Below, piece after piece: positions 24,684-32,788 of a stretch of DNA of 43,918 nucleotides. Source of the stretch: Catenulisporales bacterium (lineage in GTDB: Bacteria > Actinomycetota > Actinomycetes > Streptomycetales > Catenulisporaceae); NCBI GenBank assembly GCA_019510485.1, contig JAEKKI010000040.1, positions 1 to 43,918 of the forward strand, in the 5' to 3' direction. The notes beneath the pieces were generated by a model. That model saw nothing but the letters and a program-made list of their open reading frames with translations. It searched no databases and was not told the origin of the DNA. A program made the translations under genes and the position numbers. Position 1 is the stretch's first letter. Every line of letters starts with the position of its first letter.

Positions 24684-24712
24684 CACGACCGCCGCCAGCC
24701 TGGAGAGTGACG

Positions 24713-25666
24713 ATGTCCGGATCCGCGTATGTCGAAGCCGAGATAGCCAGTCAGCCGGACACCTGGCGCCGGGCGGCCGCGCTCGTCACCGACTCGTCGA
24801 TCGGCTCGACCGGCTCGATCGGCTCGGCCGCCGCCGCGTTGCCGCGTCGTGGCGAGCGCGTCGCGGTCGTCGGCTGCGGCACGTCCCTGTACATGGCGCA
24901 GTCCTACGCGGTCCTGCGCGAGCAGGCCGGACTCGGCGAGACCGACGCCTTCGCCGCCTCGGAGTTCCCCTTCGGCCGCCGCTACGACCGGATCGTGGCG
25001 CTGACCCGCTCGGGCACCACCACCGAGGTCGTCGAACTCCTGGAGCGGCTCAGGGGCCTGACGCCGACCGTGGCCGTGATCGCCGACCCGGACACCCCGG
25101 CGCCGGCCTTGGCCGATGCGGCCGTCGTCCTGGACTTCGCCGACGAGAAGTCGGTCGTGCAGACCCGGTTCGCCACGACCGCGCTCACCCTGTTCCGCGC
25201 GCACATCGCCGCGCAGTCCGGCACCGTGTTCGATATCGACTCGGTCGCCGCCGACGCGCAGTCCTGCGTCACCGAGCCGCTGCCGGACGGCATCCTGGAC
25301 CGGACCCAGTTCGCCTTCCTCGGCCGGGGCTGGACCGTCGGCATCGCCAACGAGGCCGGCTTGAAGCTGACCGAGGCCTCGCTCGCCTGGACCCAGTCCC
25401 ACCCGGCGATGGAGTACCGGCACGGCCCGATCAGCATCGCCGCGCCGGGCACCGTCACCTGGATGTTCGGCGACGCCCCGCGCGGGCTGGCCGGGCAGGT
25501 GGCGGCCACCGGCGGCGCATGGGTGGACGCCTGCGCCGCCGGCCGCGACCCGCTCGCCGAGCTGATCCGGGTCCAGCGGGTGGCGGTCGCGCTCGGCGGT
25601 CGCAAGGGGCTGGAGGTCGACAGTCCGCGCAACCTGACCCGCTCGGTCATCTTGTCCGAGGTCTGA
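24713..25666 (+). CDS. SIS-domain sugar isomerase/deaminase, AgaS-like
   Basis: 317 residues with two SIS domains: VVGCGTSLYMAQSYAVLREQ in the first with SGTTTEV, and FLGRGWTVGIANEAGLKLTE plus HGPISI in the second. This is the layout of AgaS/GlmS-type aldose-ketose isomerase or amino-sugar-phosphate deaminase modules. It lacks the glutamine amidotransferase domain of GlmS. GGAGAG lies before the ATG at 24713; an earlier in-frame ATG at 24671 falls inside the operator and is rejected. With PfkB kinase and class II aldolase downstream, it would make tagatose- or fructose-6-phosphate from an amino-sugar phosphate. Confidence 0.82.
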   Translation: MSGSAYVEAEIASQPDTWRRAAALVTDSSIGSTGSIGSAAAALPRRGERVAVVGCGTSLYMAQSYAVLREQAGLGETDAFAASEFPFGRRYDRIVALTRSGTTTEVVELLERLRGLTPTVAVIADPDTPAPALADAAVVLDFADEKSVVQTRFATTALTLFRAHIAAQSGTVFDIDSVAADAQSCVTEPLPDGILDRTQFAFLGRGWTVGIANEAGLKLTEASLAWTQSHPAMEYRHGPISIAAPGTVTWMFGDAPRGLAGQVAATGGAWVDACAAGRDPLAELIRVQRVAVALGGRKGLEVDSPRNLTRSVILSEV

Positions 25667-25667
25667 G

Positions 25668-26607
25668 ATGCCCGGCGGCACTTCTCATTCTCCGTTCCCC
25701 CCTCCCGGAGCCGACTATGAGGACGAGGCATCTGGCCTGCGGAAACACGTGCTCGCCCTCGATGTCGGCGGCACCGGCATCAAAGCCGGGCTGGTCACCG
25801 GCGACGGCGAACTGACCCGCACGTGGCGCCGGGCCACAGATCTCGAACGAGGCCCGCGGGCGGTGATCGACACGATCATCGACTTCGCCGCCGAACTCCT
25901 CGTCCGGGCCGCCGCCGACGGCCCACCGGTCGTCGCCGCGGGCTTCGCGCTGCCCGGGATCGTCGACGAACAGACCGGCACCGGCGTGTTCTCCGCGACC
26001 ATCGGCTGGCGCGACGTGCCGTTCCGGACGCTGCTCACCTCGCGCCTGGGCGTGCCGGTCGCGATCGGCCACGACGTGCGCGCCGGGGGAGTGGCCGCTG
26101 CCGCTCGGTACCAGCATCGGCGGCGTGATCATGATCGACGGCCGGCCGGATCTGGGACCGCACGGAATGGGCGGCGAGTTCGGGCACATCATCGTTCGGC
26201 CCGGCGGCACCCCCTGCGGCTGCGGCCTGAACGGATGCCTGGCGCAATATGCGTCGGCCGGCGCGGTCGCCGCCCGCTACGCCGCGGTGACCGGAACGGC
26301 CGTCACCGGTGCGCGGGACGTCGTGGCCCGCCTGATCGCCGGCGACCCGATAGCCGCCCGGGTCTGGGACGAGGCGATCGACGCGCTCGCCGATGCGCTG
26401 CTGACGGCGGCGGCGCTGTTCGATCCGGGCCGGGTGGTCGTCGGCGGCGGGCTGGCCGAGGCCGGCGACGTGCTGATGGTGCCGCTGGCCGAGGCGCTGA
26501 CGGCGAAGGCGACATTTCACGCGCTGCCCGAGCTGGCCACAGCTGAACTCGGGGATCTCGCCGGCTGCCTCGGCGCCGGGCTGTCGGCTTGGGATCTGGT
26601 GCCTTGA
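25668..26607 (+). pseudogene. ROK-family sugar kinase with internal deletion and frameshift
   Basis: The first frame starts at 25668 after GAGG and gives VLALDVGGTGIKAGLVTGDG, the phosphate loop, and AIGHDVRAGGVAAA with the catalytic Asp. Near 26100-26112 the homology changes frame and resumes at PLGTSIGGVIMIDGRPDLG. It continues with GGEFGHIIVRPGGTPCGCGLNGC (ROK zinc motif) to the stop at 26607. About 15 residues normally between these points are missing, so the lesion is a short deletion not divisible by three. If real, the amino-sugar pathway lacks its own kinase here. The end overlaps the PfkB start by TTGA. Confidence 0.82.
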
Positions 26608-27551
26608 TAGTCACGGTCACGCTCAATCCGGCTCTGGACATCACGTATTCGGTTCCCGAGCTGAGAACGGGAACCACGCACCGGCCGCGGGTCCTTGCCC
26701 AGGCCGGCGGCAAGGGTGTGAACGTGGCGCGGACGCTGCACGCTCTGGGCCGCGAGACCGTGGCGATCCTGCCGCTCGGCGGGTTCGACGCCGCGGCGAT
26801 GCGCGCGGAGATGGAAACCGGAGGGGTGCCCCACCACGTGATACCGATCAGCGGTGCGACACGCCGTACGGTCACGGTGGTCGAAACGGGGTCGGCGGAC
26901 GGTTCGGCGACCGCCTTCAACGAATCAGGGCCCGAGATCACTGGTGCGGAGTGGGCTGAGATCCGCGCTGCTGTGTCGTCGGTGCTGGAAACGGTGGACT
27001 CGGCGTCAGCCCTCGTACTTTCCGGCAAGTTACCGCCTGGTCTGCCCGACGACGCCTACGCCGACCTGATCACGCTCGCCGACGGCTTCGGCGTCCCGGC
27101 GATCCTGGACACCGAGGGCCCGGCGCTGCTCGCGGCGCTGGCCGCGCGTCCGGCGATCGTGAAGCCGAATGCGCACGAGTTGCTCGACGCCACCGGCCTG
27201 TCCGACGCGGCGCAGGCCGCCGCCGAGTTGTTGCGGCGTGGCGCACGCGCCGTCGTCTCCTCACACGGCCCCGACGGACTCACAGCCTCGCTCGCCGCCG
27301 GCACCTGGTTCGCCCGCCCTCCGCGCATCGCCGGCGGCAACCCGACCGGCGCCGGCGACGCCGCGGTCGCGGCCCTGGCCGTCGGCCTGGCCGACGGAAC
27401 CTCGTGGCCCGACACGCTCGCCGACGCCGCCGCGCTGTCCGCCGCGACCGTCCTCACCAACCGCGCCGGGGTGTTCGACGCCGAGGCGTATCGGCGGTTC
27501 CGCGCCGAGATCACCGTCTCCTCCCAGAACCAAGGACCCCCATGCCCCTGA
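26604..27551 (+). CDS. PfkB-family hexose-phosphate kinase (1-phosphofructokinase / tagatose-6-phosphate kinase type)
   Basis: 315 residues from a TTG start that overlaps the ROK stop (TTGA). This gives the standard opening IVTVTLNPALDITY. PfkB signature 1 GGKGVNVAR is at residues 35-43 and signature 2 NPTGAGDAA carries the catalytic base Asp252. It phosphorylates a ketohexose monophosphate to the bisphosphate for the aldolase encoded next. An in-frame TTG at 26589 is possible but less like family starts. Confidence 0.88.
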   Translation: MIVTVTLNPALDITYSVPELRTGTTHRPRVLAQAGGKGVNVARTLHALGRETVAILPLGGFDAAAMRAEMETGGVPHHVIPISGATRRTVTVVETGSADGSATAFNESGPEITGAEWAEIRAAVSSVLETVDSASALVLSGKLPPGLPDDAYADLITLADGFGVPAILDTEGPALLAALAARPAIVKPNAHELLDATGLSDAAQAAAELLRRGARAVVSSHGPDGLTASLAAGTWFARPPRIAGGNPTGAGDAAVAALAVGLADGTSWPDTLADAAALSAATVLTNRAGVFDAEAYRRFRAEITVSSQNQGPPCP

Positions 27552-28393
27552 AGCCGACCGCCGACCTGATAACCGCCGCCCGCGCCGAGCACCGCGCCCT
27601 GGCCGCCTTCAACGTCATCACCCTGGAACACGCCGAGGCCATCGCCGCCGCCGCCGAGACCGCCGGGACCCCGATCATCCTGCAGATCTCCGAGAACGCC
27701 GTGAAGTTCCACCACGGCCGCCTCGCCCCCATCGCCCGCGCCGCCGCCGGCGTCGCCGCGGCCGCCGCCGTCGACATCGCGCTGCACCTGGACCACGTCG
27801 AGGACCCCGGACTGCTGCGCCAGGCCGCCGACCACGGCTTCAGCTCCGTCATGTTCGACGGCTCCCACCTCGACTACGCCGCCAACGTCCGCGCCACCCG
27901 CGCGGCCGCCGAGTGGGCCCACGAGCGCGGATTGTGGCTGGAGGCCGAACTCGGCAGGGTCGGTGGCAAAGACGGCGAGGCACCGCTGTCGGCGCACGCT
28001 CCCGGAGCCCGCACAGACCCCGGCGAGGCTCACGCTTTCGTCACCGCGACCGGCGTGGACGCTCTGGCCGTGGCGGTCGGCAGCTCCCACGCCATGACCG
28101 ACCGCAGCGCGGCTCTGGACCACGACCTGATCGCGCGGCTGCGTGACGCCGTAGCGGTGCCGTTGGTGCTGCACGGTTCCTCCGGCGTGCCGGACACCGA
28201 ACTGGCGCGCGCCGTCGCCGCCGGTGTGGTGAAGGTGAACATCGGCACAGCGCTGAACATCGCGTTCACCGGTGCGGTGCGCGAGTACTTGGAGCAGGCT
28301 CCGGCCAGCGCCGTCGACCCGCGCGAGTATCTGGTCTCGGCCCGCGAAAACATGGTGAAGACCGCGGCGCACTTCATCGGAGTTCTCGGCTGA
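27542..28393 (+). CDS. class II ketose-bisphosphate aldolase (GatY/KbaY/Fba type)
   Basis: 283 residues. It is a zinc-dependent aldolase with catalytic Asp84 and zinc ligand His85 (LHLDHVED), His183 (GSSHAM) and His211 (LVLHGSSGV). The dihydroxyacetone-phosphate loop KVNIGTALN follows. It cleaves tagatose- or fructose-1,6-bisphosphate to triose phosphates. AAGGA precedes the ATG, which lies 10 bp inside the PfkB gene. The short 283-residue form is typical of GatY/AgaY enzymes. Confidence 0.9.
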   Translation: MPLKPTADLITAARAEHRALAAFNVITLEHAEAIAAAAETAGTPIILQISENAVKFHHGRLAPIARAAAGVAAAAAVDIALHLDHVEDPGLLRQAADHGFSSVMFDGSHLDYAANVRATRAAAEWAHERGLWLEAELGRVGGKDGEAPLSAHAPGARTDPGEAHAFVTATGVDALAVAVGSSHAMTDRSAALDHDLIARLRDAVAVPLVLHGSSGVPDTELARAVAAGVVKVNIGTALNIAFTGAVREYLEQAPASAVDPREYLVSARENMVKTAAHFIGVLG

Positions 28394-28423
28394 TCCCTCG
28401 CCGGGGCCGGATGGACGTCGACC

Positions 28424-28453
28424 AGGACATCAGACCTCGCAGGTCAGTACCCT
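28424..28453 (+). promoter_or_regulatory. promoter with central dyad upstream of the FAD/EI-like operon
   Basis: AGGACA (28424-28429), an 18-bp spacer and TACCCT (28448-28453). The dyad GACCT-CGC-AGGTC (28433-28445) lies inside the spacer, where MerR-type activators or a repressor bind. No matching regulator gene is adjacent. Confidence 0.4.
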
Positions 28454-28526
28454 GATGTACGAAACGCATCCGCGTCAGCGGCGTTCGCCGGCCGGCGGGG
28501 GGCGAGGGCGCCGGCTCACCGCCGTA

Positions 28527-28540
28527 CAGGAGGGGTCCTG
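28527..28540 (+). promoter_or_regulatory. ribosome binding site inside a small hairpin
   Basis: CAGGA-GGGG-TCCTG forms a 5-bp stem with the AGGAGG site in stem and loop, ending 2 nt before the ATG at 28543. It would reduce initiation unless opened. Confidence 0.4.
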
Positions 28541-28542
28541 CC

Positions 28543-30444
28543 ATGATTCGCACTGCCGTCTGTCCGAGAATCCTCATCGTCGGCGCCGGACTGGCGGGCA
28601 CCGCCACGGCGATCCGGCTCCTGTGCTTCGCCCGAGGCCCGCTGGAGGTCATCCTGCTGGAGCGGCGCGCCGACTACCGGTGTGCCGGCGTCGCCTACCA
28701 TCGCGACGGCAATCCCTGGGACCACGTGTTCAACGTCCAGGCGGGCCGGATGTCGGCGTTCCGGGAAGACGTGCTCGACTTCGTCCGCTGGGCCAACACC
28801 GAGGCCGACCGGGACGGCTGGCCGGCGCCGTGGGCCGACTTCGAGTTCGTGGAACAGGGCCCCGCGCCGCGGCGGATCTTCCAGGACTACCTGACCGAAC
28901 GGCTGGAGCAGGCCGGCCGGGAGGCGTATCCCGGCGTCGTGCTGGCGCAGGCCGATGGCGAAGCCGTCGATCTGGACGTGCGTGCGGACGGGGTCGAGGT
29001 GACGGTGCGGCGGTATGCCCCACACGGGCAGGAGCCGGAGCCCGGCGCGCAGGCCGTGGTTCTGTCGGTCGACGAGGTGATCCTCGCGACCGGGCTCGAA
29101 CTGCGGGATCCCGCCTTCGCCGCCGGCGTGCTCGGCCACCCGTCCTTCGTGCGCGATCCGTACTCCGCGGCCGGTATCCGCACGTTCGCGTGCCTCGCGC
29201 CGCAGGCGACGGTCGCGATCGTCGGATCCGTACTGAGCGCATACGACTCGGCCGCCCTGCTGCTGCGCCAGGGCCATACCGGACCCATTCATCTGATCTC
29301 CGGCAGCGGGACCATCTTCCGGACGTACCCCGAGGACCATGAGCACGCCGTGGTCCGGCTGCCACGCCCGGGTGCGCTGCTGGAGCCGTACCGCGACCGG
29401 GAGGATTTCCTCGCCCGCCTCCGGTCCGAGTGGGACGCGGCGTGTGCCGCCCTGGCCCGGGACCATCCGGAGATCGATCCGGCGGTGGTCGCCGAACGGG
29501 TGATCAAGGCCTGGGAACCGTACTGTCCGGAGGTGATCGAGCAGATACCCTCCGCCGAACTGCGCAGCCTGCTCGACGAGTTCGGCACGACGATATCCGC
29601 GCTGCGGGTGTGCGCCGTGGAGTACACGATGTCCGTCATCGAACAAGCGATGCGGCCCACGGACGGGCGGGTGAGGCTGGTCGTCGGCCGGGTCGAGGCG
29701 ATCGCGCCGACGGAGTCGGGGCGGCTGGCCGTCACCGTCGCCTCGCCGCGGGATCCGCGGGTGATCGAGGCCGATCTGGTGGTGTCCAACTTCGCCAGGG
29801 AACCGGACTACGGTCGCGTGCGGCAGCCGCTGTGGCGGAATCTGCTGGCGAAAGGGCTCGCGGTCCCGCATGGGCGCACGGGCCGGGGCGTGGAGGTGGA
29901 CGAGCACGGGAGGCTGCTCGGCCGCCGGGGCGAGCCGATCGGCCCGGTCTTCGCGGTCGGCGTGCTGCGGGAGGGCGACGAGATCGTGCGCAACGGCCGG
30001 ACCGGTGCGTTCGCCTTCAACCTCGCGACCATCAAGAACCAGTCGATCACGGTCGCCGCGCACGCCCTTGAGCTGCTGGAGCTCGGCGACCTCGTGGGCG
30101 CCCGGGGTGCGGAGGCGGCCGAGCCGGAACTCGGCACTATCGGACAACCCGGCAAGCTCGGACAAGCGGACCGGACCGGATTCGAGGAAGCTGTAGTACT
30201 GGAGGTGAGGAGGTTGGCGACACGGGCGCGCGGTGAGCGGGAGCTGCTCGATGCGCGGCTGGACGCCGTCATCCAGTCCCTGGGCGGTGCGCACGCCGCC
30301 GCGGTGAAGACCTCCCGGCGTGAGAACCTGGCCAGGGCGGCCGTGAACCGGGCCGCCGTCGAACGGCTCACCGACGTCTCCATGACTCCCAGGCAGCTGC
30401 GCCGAGAACTGGGTTTGACAGGTATCGATCAACCGGAGGGCTGA
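28543..30444 (+). CDS. FAD/NAD(P)-binding protein, YdhS-like, with helical C-terminal extension
   Basis: 633 residues. The N-terminal Rossmann motif ILIVGAGLAGTATAIRLL (10-27) and the downstream WDHVFNVQAGRMSAFREDVLDF are typical of the FAD/NAD(P)-binding group that includes E. coli YdhS and HpnW-like proteins. A second dinucleotide motif (VAIVGSVLSAYDSAALLLRQG, about 222-242) has Ser-Val where GxG is usual. NGRTGAFAFNLATIKNQS is near 485. From about residue 550 a charged helical tail follows that I cannot assign. It directly precedes the EI-like gene, whose ribosome binding site (GGAGGG) is inside this gene's last codons, so the two products probably act together. No substrate can be named. 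Confidence 0.8.
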   Translation: MIRTAVCPRILIVGAGLAGTATAIRLLCFARGPLEVILLERRADYRCAGVAYHRDGNPWDHVFNVQAGRMSAFREDVLDFVRWANTEADRDGWPAPWADFEFVEQGPAPRRIFQDYLTERLEQAGREAYPGVVLAQADGEAVDLDVRADGVEVTVRRYAPHGQEPEPGAQAVVLSVDEVILATGLELRDPAFAAGVLGHPSFVRDPYSAAGIRTFACLAPQATVAIVGSVLSAYDSAALLLRQGHTGPIHLISGSGTIFRTYPEDHEHAVVRLPRPGALLEPYRDREDFLARLRSEWDAACAALARDHPEIDPAVVAERVIKAWEPYCPEVIEQIPSAELRSLLDEFGTTISALRVCAVEYTMSVIEQAMRPTDGRVRLVVGRVEAIAPTESGRLAVTVASPRDPRVIEADLVVSNFAREPDYGRVRQPLWRNLLAKGLAVPHGRTGRGVEVDEHGRLLGRRGEPIGPVFAVGVLREGDEIVRNGRTGAFAFNLATIKNQSITVAAHALELLELGDLVGARGAEAAEPELGTIGQPGKLGQADRTGFEEAVVLEVRRLATRARGERELLDARLDAVIQSLGGAHAAAVKTSRRENLARAAVNRAAVERLTDVSMTPRQLRRELGLTGIDQPEG

Positions 30445-31659
30445 TTGAACGGGCGGCGTATCCAGGGATCCCTCCTGTCCGGCGGCACACAGAAGGTCGT
30501 GCGAGGATTCTGCAACCGCACCGGGCGGCCGATCGAGGGATCCGTCCTCGTCGCCCCGGCGCTGGAAGCAGGCCTCTACGACGCGATCATCTCCGCCCGG
30601 GCGGTGGTGTGCAGTTCGGGCGGCCGCACCGGCCACATGCAGTCCATCTGCCGCGGCCGCGGCATCCCCGTGCTCAGGATCGACCCCGCGGATCTCGCCC
30701 GGCTCGACGGCGAGGTCACGCTGCATGTGGAGAGCGAGTCGATCGTCCTGGGCAGCGGGCCCGACGCCGAGGTGACCGTCGCGCGAGACGAACGTGCGGT
30801 GCTGGACGAGCTCGGCTCGGTGTGCGTGGTCATCGCGGACCTGCAGGACATCGAGACCGTGAACGCCTTCGGACCGGACGCCAAGCGCGTCGAGTCCTTC
30901 TTCATCCGCGAGGAGTTCCTGTGCCTGGCCGCCGGCCTGCGTCCGCTCGACGCCCTGCACGGCGGGCCGGGGCAGGCCGCGGCCTACGGACAGGCCCTCG
31001 CGAACCGGCTGTGCGGCTTCACCGCCGCCCTGTTGCCCGGCCAGCGGATCGTGCTGCGGCTGCTCGACCTCCGCTCCGACCACGCGGCCCACGTGACGAC
31101 GGCCCCGGTGGCGACCGAGCCGAATCCGGAGATGGGCCTGCACGGAGCGCGCTGGCTACTCGGCTCCGGCGCGTACAAGCACGCGCTGCACGCCGCGCTC
31201 CGCTCGTTGCGCGACCGTCTCGGCGACGGAGCGGACCGGATCCACCTGTCCGTTCCCTTCCTCACCGACGAGCACGAATACACCCAGCTCCGAGAGCATC
31301 TCGACATCCCGGCGGACGTGCCGTTGGCCGCGTTCATCGAGACGCCGGCGGCGGTGCACGCGGCGCGGGCGATCTGCGCCGCCGGTGCCAGCGAGCTGTT
31401 CGTCGGCACGAAGGACCTGGTGCAGTTCTATCTGGCCGCCGACCGGAACAACCATCTGGTGGCGGAGTCCTACCAGACCCGGCACCCGGCCGTCCTCGCG
31501 GGCGTGCGCGGCGTCGTGGAGGCGGCTCGTGCGGCCGGCACCCCGGTACGGGTGTTCTCGCTGCGCGCCGACGTCGACCACTACCTCCGGCACCTGCCGT
31601 CCCCGGACGGCTACATGATGTGCACGGCCGAACTTCAGCAGTTGTTCGCAGCGGTCTGA
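30445..31659 (+). CDS. truncated, divergent PEP-utilizing enzyme related to PTS Enzyme I
   Basis: 404 residues from a TTG start placed directly after the previous stop, with GGAGGG 8 nt upstream. Residues 30-80 form a swivelling phosphohistidine domain: VVCSSGGRTGHMQSICRGRG with His64 as the likely phosphorylated residue. Residues 145-404 follow the EI PEP barrel: REEFLCL (Arg155), IVLRLLDLRSD (Arg205), NPEMGLHGAR (Arg236), LSVPFLTDEHEY, FIETPAAV (Glu299), GTKDLVQF (Asp324) and DRNN (Arg334). Missing are the helical HPr-binding subdomain and the catalytic Cys motif GMCGE, replaced by VRVFSLRADVDH. Asn of GTND is Lys323. It probably transfers phosphate from PEP to an unknown acceptor. Confidence 0.82.
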   Translation: MNGRRIQGSLLSGGTQKVVRGFCNRTGRPIEGSVLVAPALEAGLYDAIISARAVVCSSGGRTGHMQSICRGRGIPVLRIDPADLARLDGEVTLHVESESIVLGSGPDAEVTVARDERAVLDELGSVCVVIADLQDIETVNAFGPDAKRVESFFIREEFLCLAAGLRPLDALHGGPGQAAAYGQALANRLCGFTAALLPGQRIVLRLLDLRSDHAAHVTTAPVATEPNPEMGLHGARWLLGSGAYKHALHAALRSLRDRLGDGADRIHLSVPFLTDEHEYTQLREHLDIPADVPLAAFIETPAAVHAARAICAAGASELFVGTKDLVQFYLAADRNNHLVAESYQTRHPAVLAGVRGVVEAARAAGTPVRVFSLRADVDHYLRHLPSPDGYMMCTAELQQLFAAV

Positions 31660-31678
31660 ACGGGAGCCGACGGCGCGA

Positions 31679-31699
31679 CGCCTTCCGGCGAGTTTTCTT
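31679..31699 (+). terminator. possible weak terminator after the EI-like gene
   Basis: CGCC-TTCC-GGCG, a 4-bp stem, followed by AGTTTTCTT. The stem is short but the T-rich tail is unusual in this GC-rich DNA. It lies 20 bp after the stop. Confidence 0.3.
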
Positions 31700-31791
31700 C
31701 CAGTACTCCGGCGACCAAGTGGCGCGCCGGCCCTCAGCTACGCCAGCATAAGCGGACACCAGAACACGGCGATCCCAAAGAACGGCGACTA

Positions 31792-32214
31792 ATGGCGAAC
31801 CCTGAGATACCCGGCGTACAGCAGCAGGACCTCGGGGCGGCCGAGTACTCAGAGCGCCAGCACCCAGCCGAAGCGTCCCGCACCGGACTGCCGCTGCTCG
31901 CCCGCGTCCTGCTCGCCGACCTCGGCGTCGTCATCGTGGCGCTGGTCGTCCTGGTCATCGTCGAAGTCCAGCGCCTGGGCAGCGATGCCGGCCTCCACCT
32001 CCGCCGCCAGGCCTACGCCGAAGACCTCGCCGTGCTGTTCCTCGTCACGGCCGTCTTCGGCGTCGTCGCCTACCTGCTCTTCCGCGCCGGCCACACCAAA
32101 GTCGCGATCGTCCAAGCCGCCGTGACAGCCCTCGTGCTCAGCGTCGCCATCACCTCGGCGGCCGCCGGGAGCCCGAAGCCGTCGCCGGTCACGCCGATCG
32201 AGCAGGATCAGTAG
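31792..32214 (+). CDS. small membrane protein of unknown function
   Basis: 140 residues. A polar N-terminus of about 35 residues is followed by three hydrophobic helices (LLADLGVVIVALVVLVIV, LAVLFLVTAVFGVVAYLLF and VAIVQAAVTALVLSVAI) and a short polar tail. I recognise no family. There is no clear ribosome binding site. Its end overlaps the convergent MarR gene by 26 bp. Confidence 0.7.
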   Translation: MANPEIPGVQQQDLGAAEYSERQHPAEASRTGLPLLARVLLADLGVVIVALVVLVIVEVQRLGSDAGLHLRRQAYAEDLAVLFLVTAVFGVVAYLLFRAGHTKVAIVQAAVTALVLSVAITSAAAGSPKPSPVTPIEQDQ

Positions 32215-32677
32215 CCGCCGAACCCGAACCGTCTCCCGGCACCAGCCGCAGCAGCAGATCCCGCAACGTACGCCGTTCCACCACACTCAGCGCGCTCAAC
32301 GGCTCGGCGGCGAACGTCAGGCCCGACCACACCGCCTCGAAAGATTCGCGGCCGAGGTCGGTGGCTGTGATGTTCTTCACGCGGCGATCCTCCGGATCCG
32401 GCTCCCGCGTGACGAGCCCGCGCGCCTCCATGCGGTCCACCAAGCCGGTGATGTTGGACGGCTCGCACTTGAGATGCTCGGCCAAGAACCGCATCGGCTT
32501 CGGCCCGGACAGCAGGTTGGCCAGCACGAACGCCTGCATGCGGGTCAGGTCGTGGCGGGCGGCGGCCTCGTCGTAGTTGTCGTAGAACGCCTGCGACACC
32601 GCCCAGAACAGCTCCAGCACCTGGGCGGTCAGCGGGTCGCGGCGGTCCAGGGAAGCGGGGCGTTCGGAGCGGGTCAC
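32189..32677 (-). CDS. MarR-family transcriptional regulator
   Basis: 162 residues from a GTG at 32677. MarR winged helix: LTRMQAFVLANLL, MRFLAEHLKCEPSNITGLVD, RMEARGLVTREPDPEDRRVK, the last being the wing. The GTG is chosen because a promoter (TTGAGC, 17 bp, TACGGT) ends 6 nt upstream, making the message leaderless. Upstream in-frame ATGs would lie inside that promoter. It is divergent from an MFS exporter 111 bp away, the usual MarR/efflux pair, and is its likely repressor. Confidence 0.9.
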   Translation of the reverse strand: MTRSERPASLDRRDPLTAQVLELFWAVSQAFYDNYDEAAARHDLTRMQAFVLANLLSGPKPMRFLAEHLKCEPSNITGLVDRMEARGLVTREPDPEDRRVKNITATDLGRESFEAVWSGLTFAAEPLSALSVVERRTLRDLLLRLVPGDGSGSAATDPARSA

Positions 32678-32683
32678 GAGGTC

Positions 32684-32712
32684 ACCGTACGCACGCTCCG
32701 GCGAGGGCTCAA
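32684..32712 (-). promoter_or_regulatory. promoter of the MarR gene
   Basis: Minus strand: -35 TTGAGC (32712-32707), a 17-bp spacer and -10 TACGGT (32689-32684), 6 nt before the GTG. Confidence 0.6.
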
Positions 32713-32735
32713 CCAACCGCCTGCCGGGAGCTGTG

Positions 32736-32758
32736 GTTAAATACTTCATGAGATTAAC
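32736..32758. promoter_or_regulatory. AT-rich dyad between MarR and MFS genes, probable operator
   Basis: GTTAA (32736-32740) and TTAAC (32754-32758) flank a 13-bp centre containing TCATGA. This is a sharp AT-rich island in GC-rich DNA, placed in the MFS promoter region. MarR proteins favour such sites. The assignment is from position. Confidence 0.45.
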
Positions 32759-32788
32759 TGTAGACCAGTGAAAGCATTGGAGCACCGC

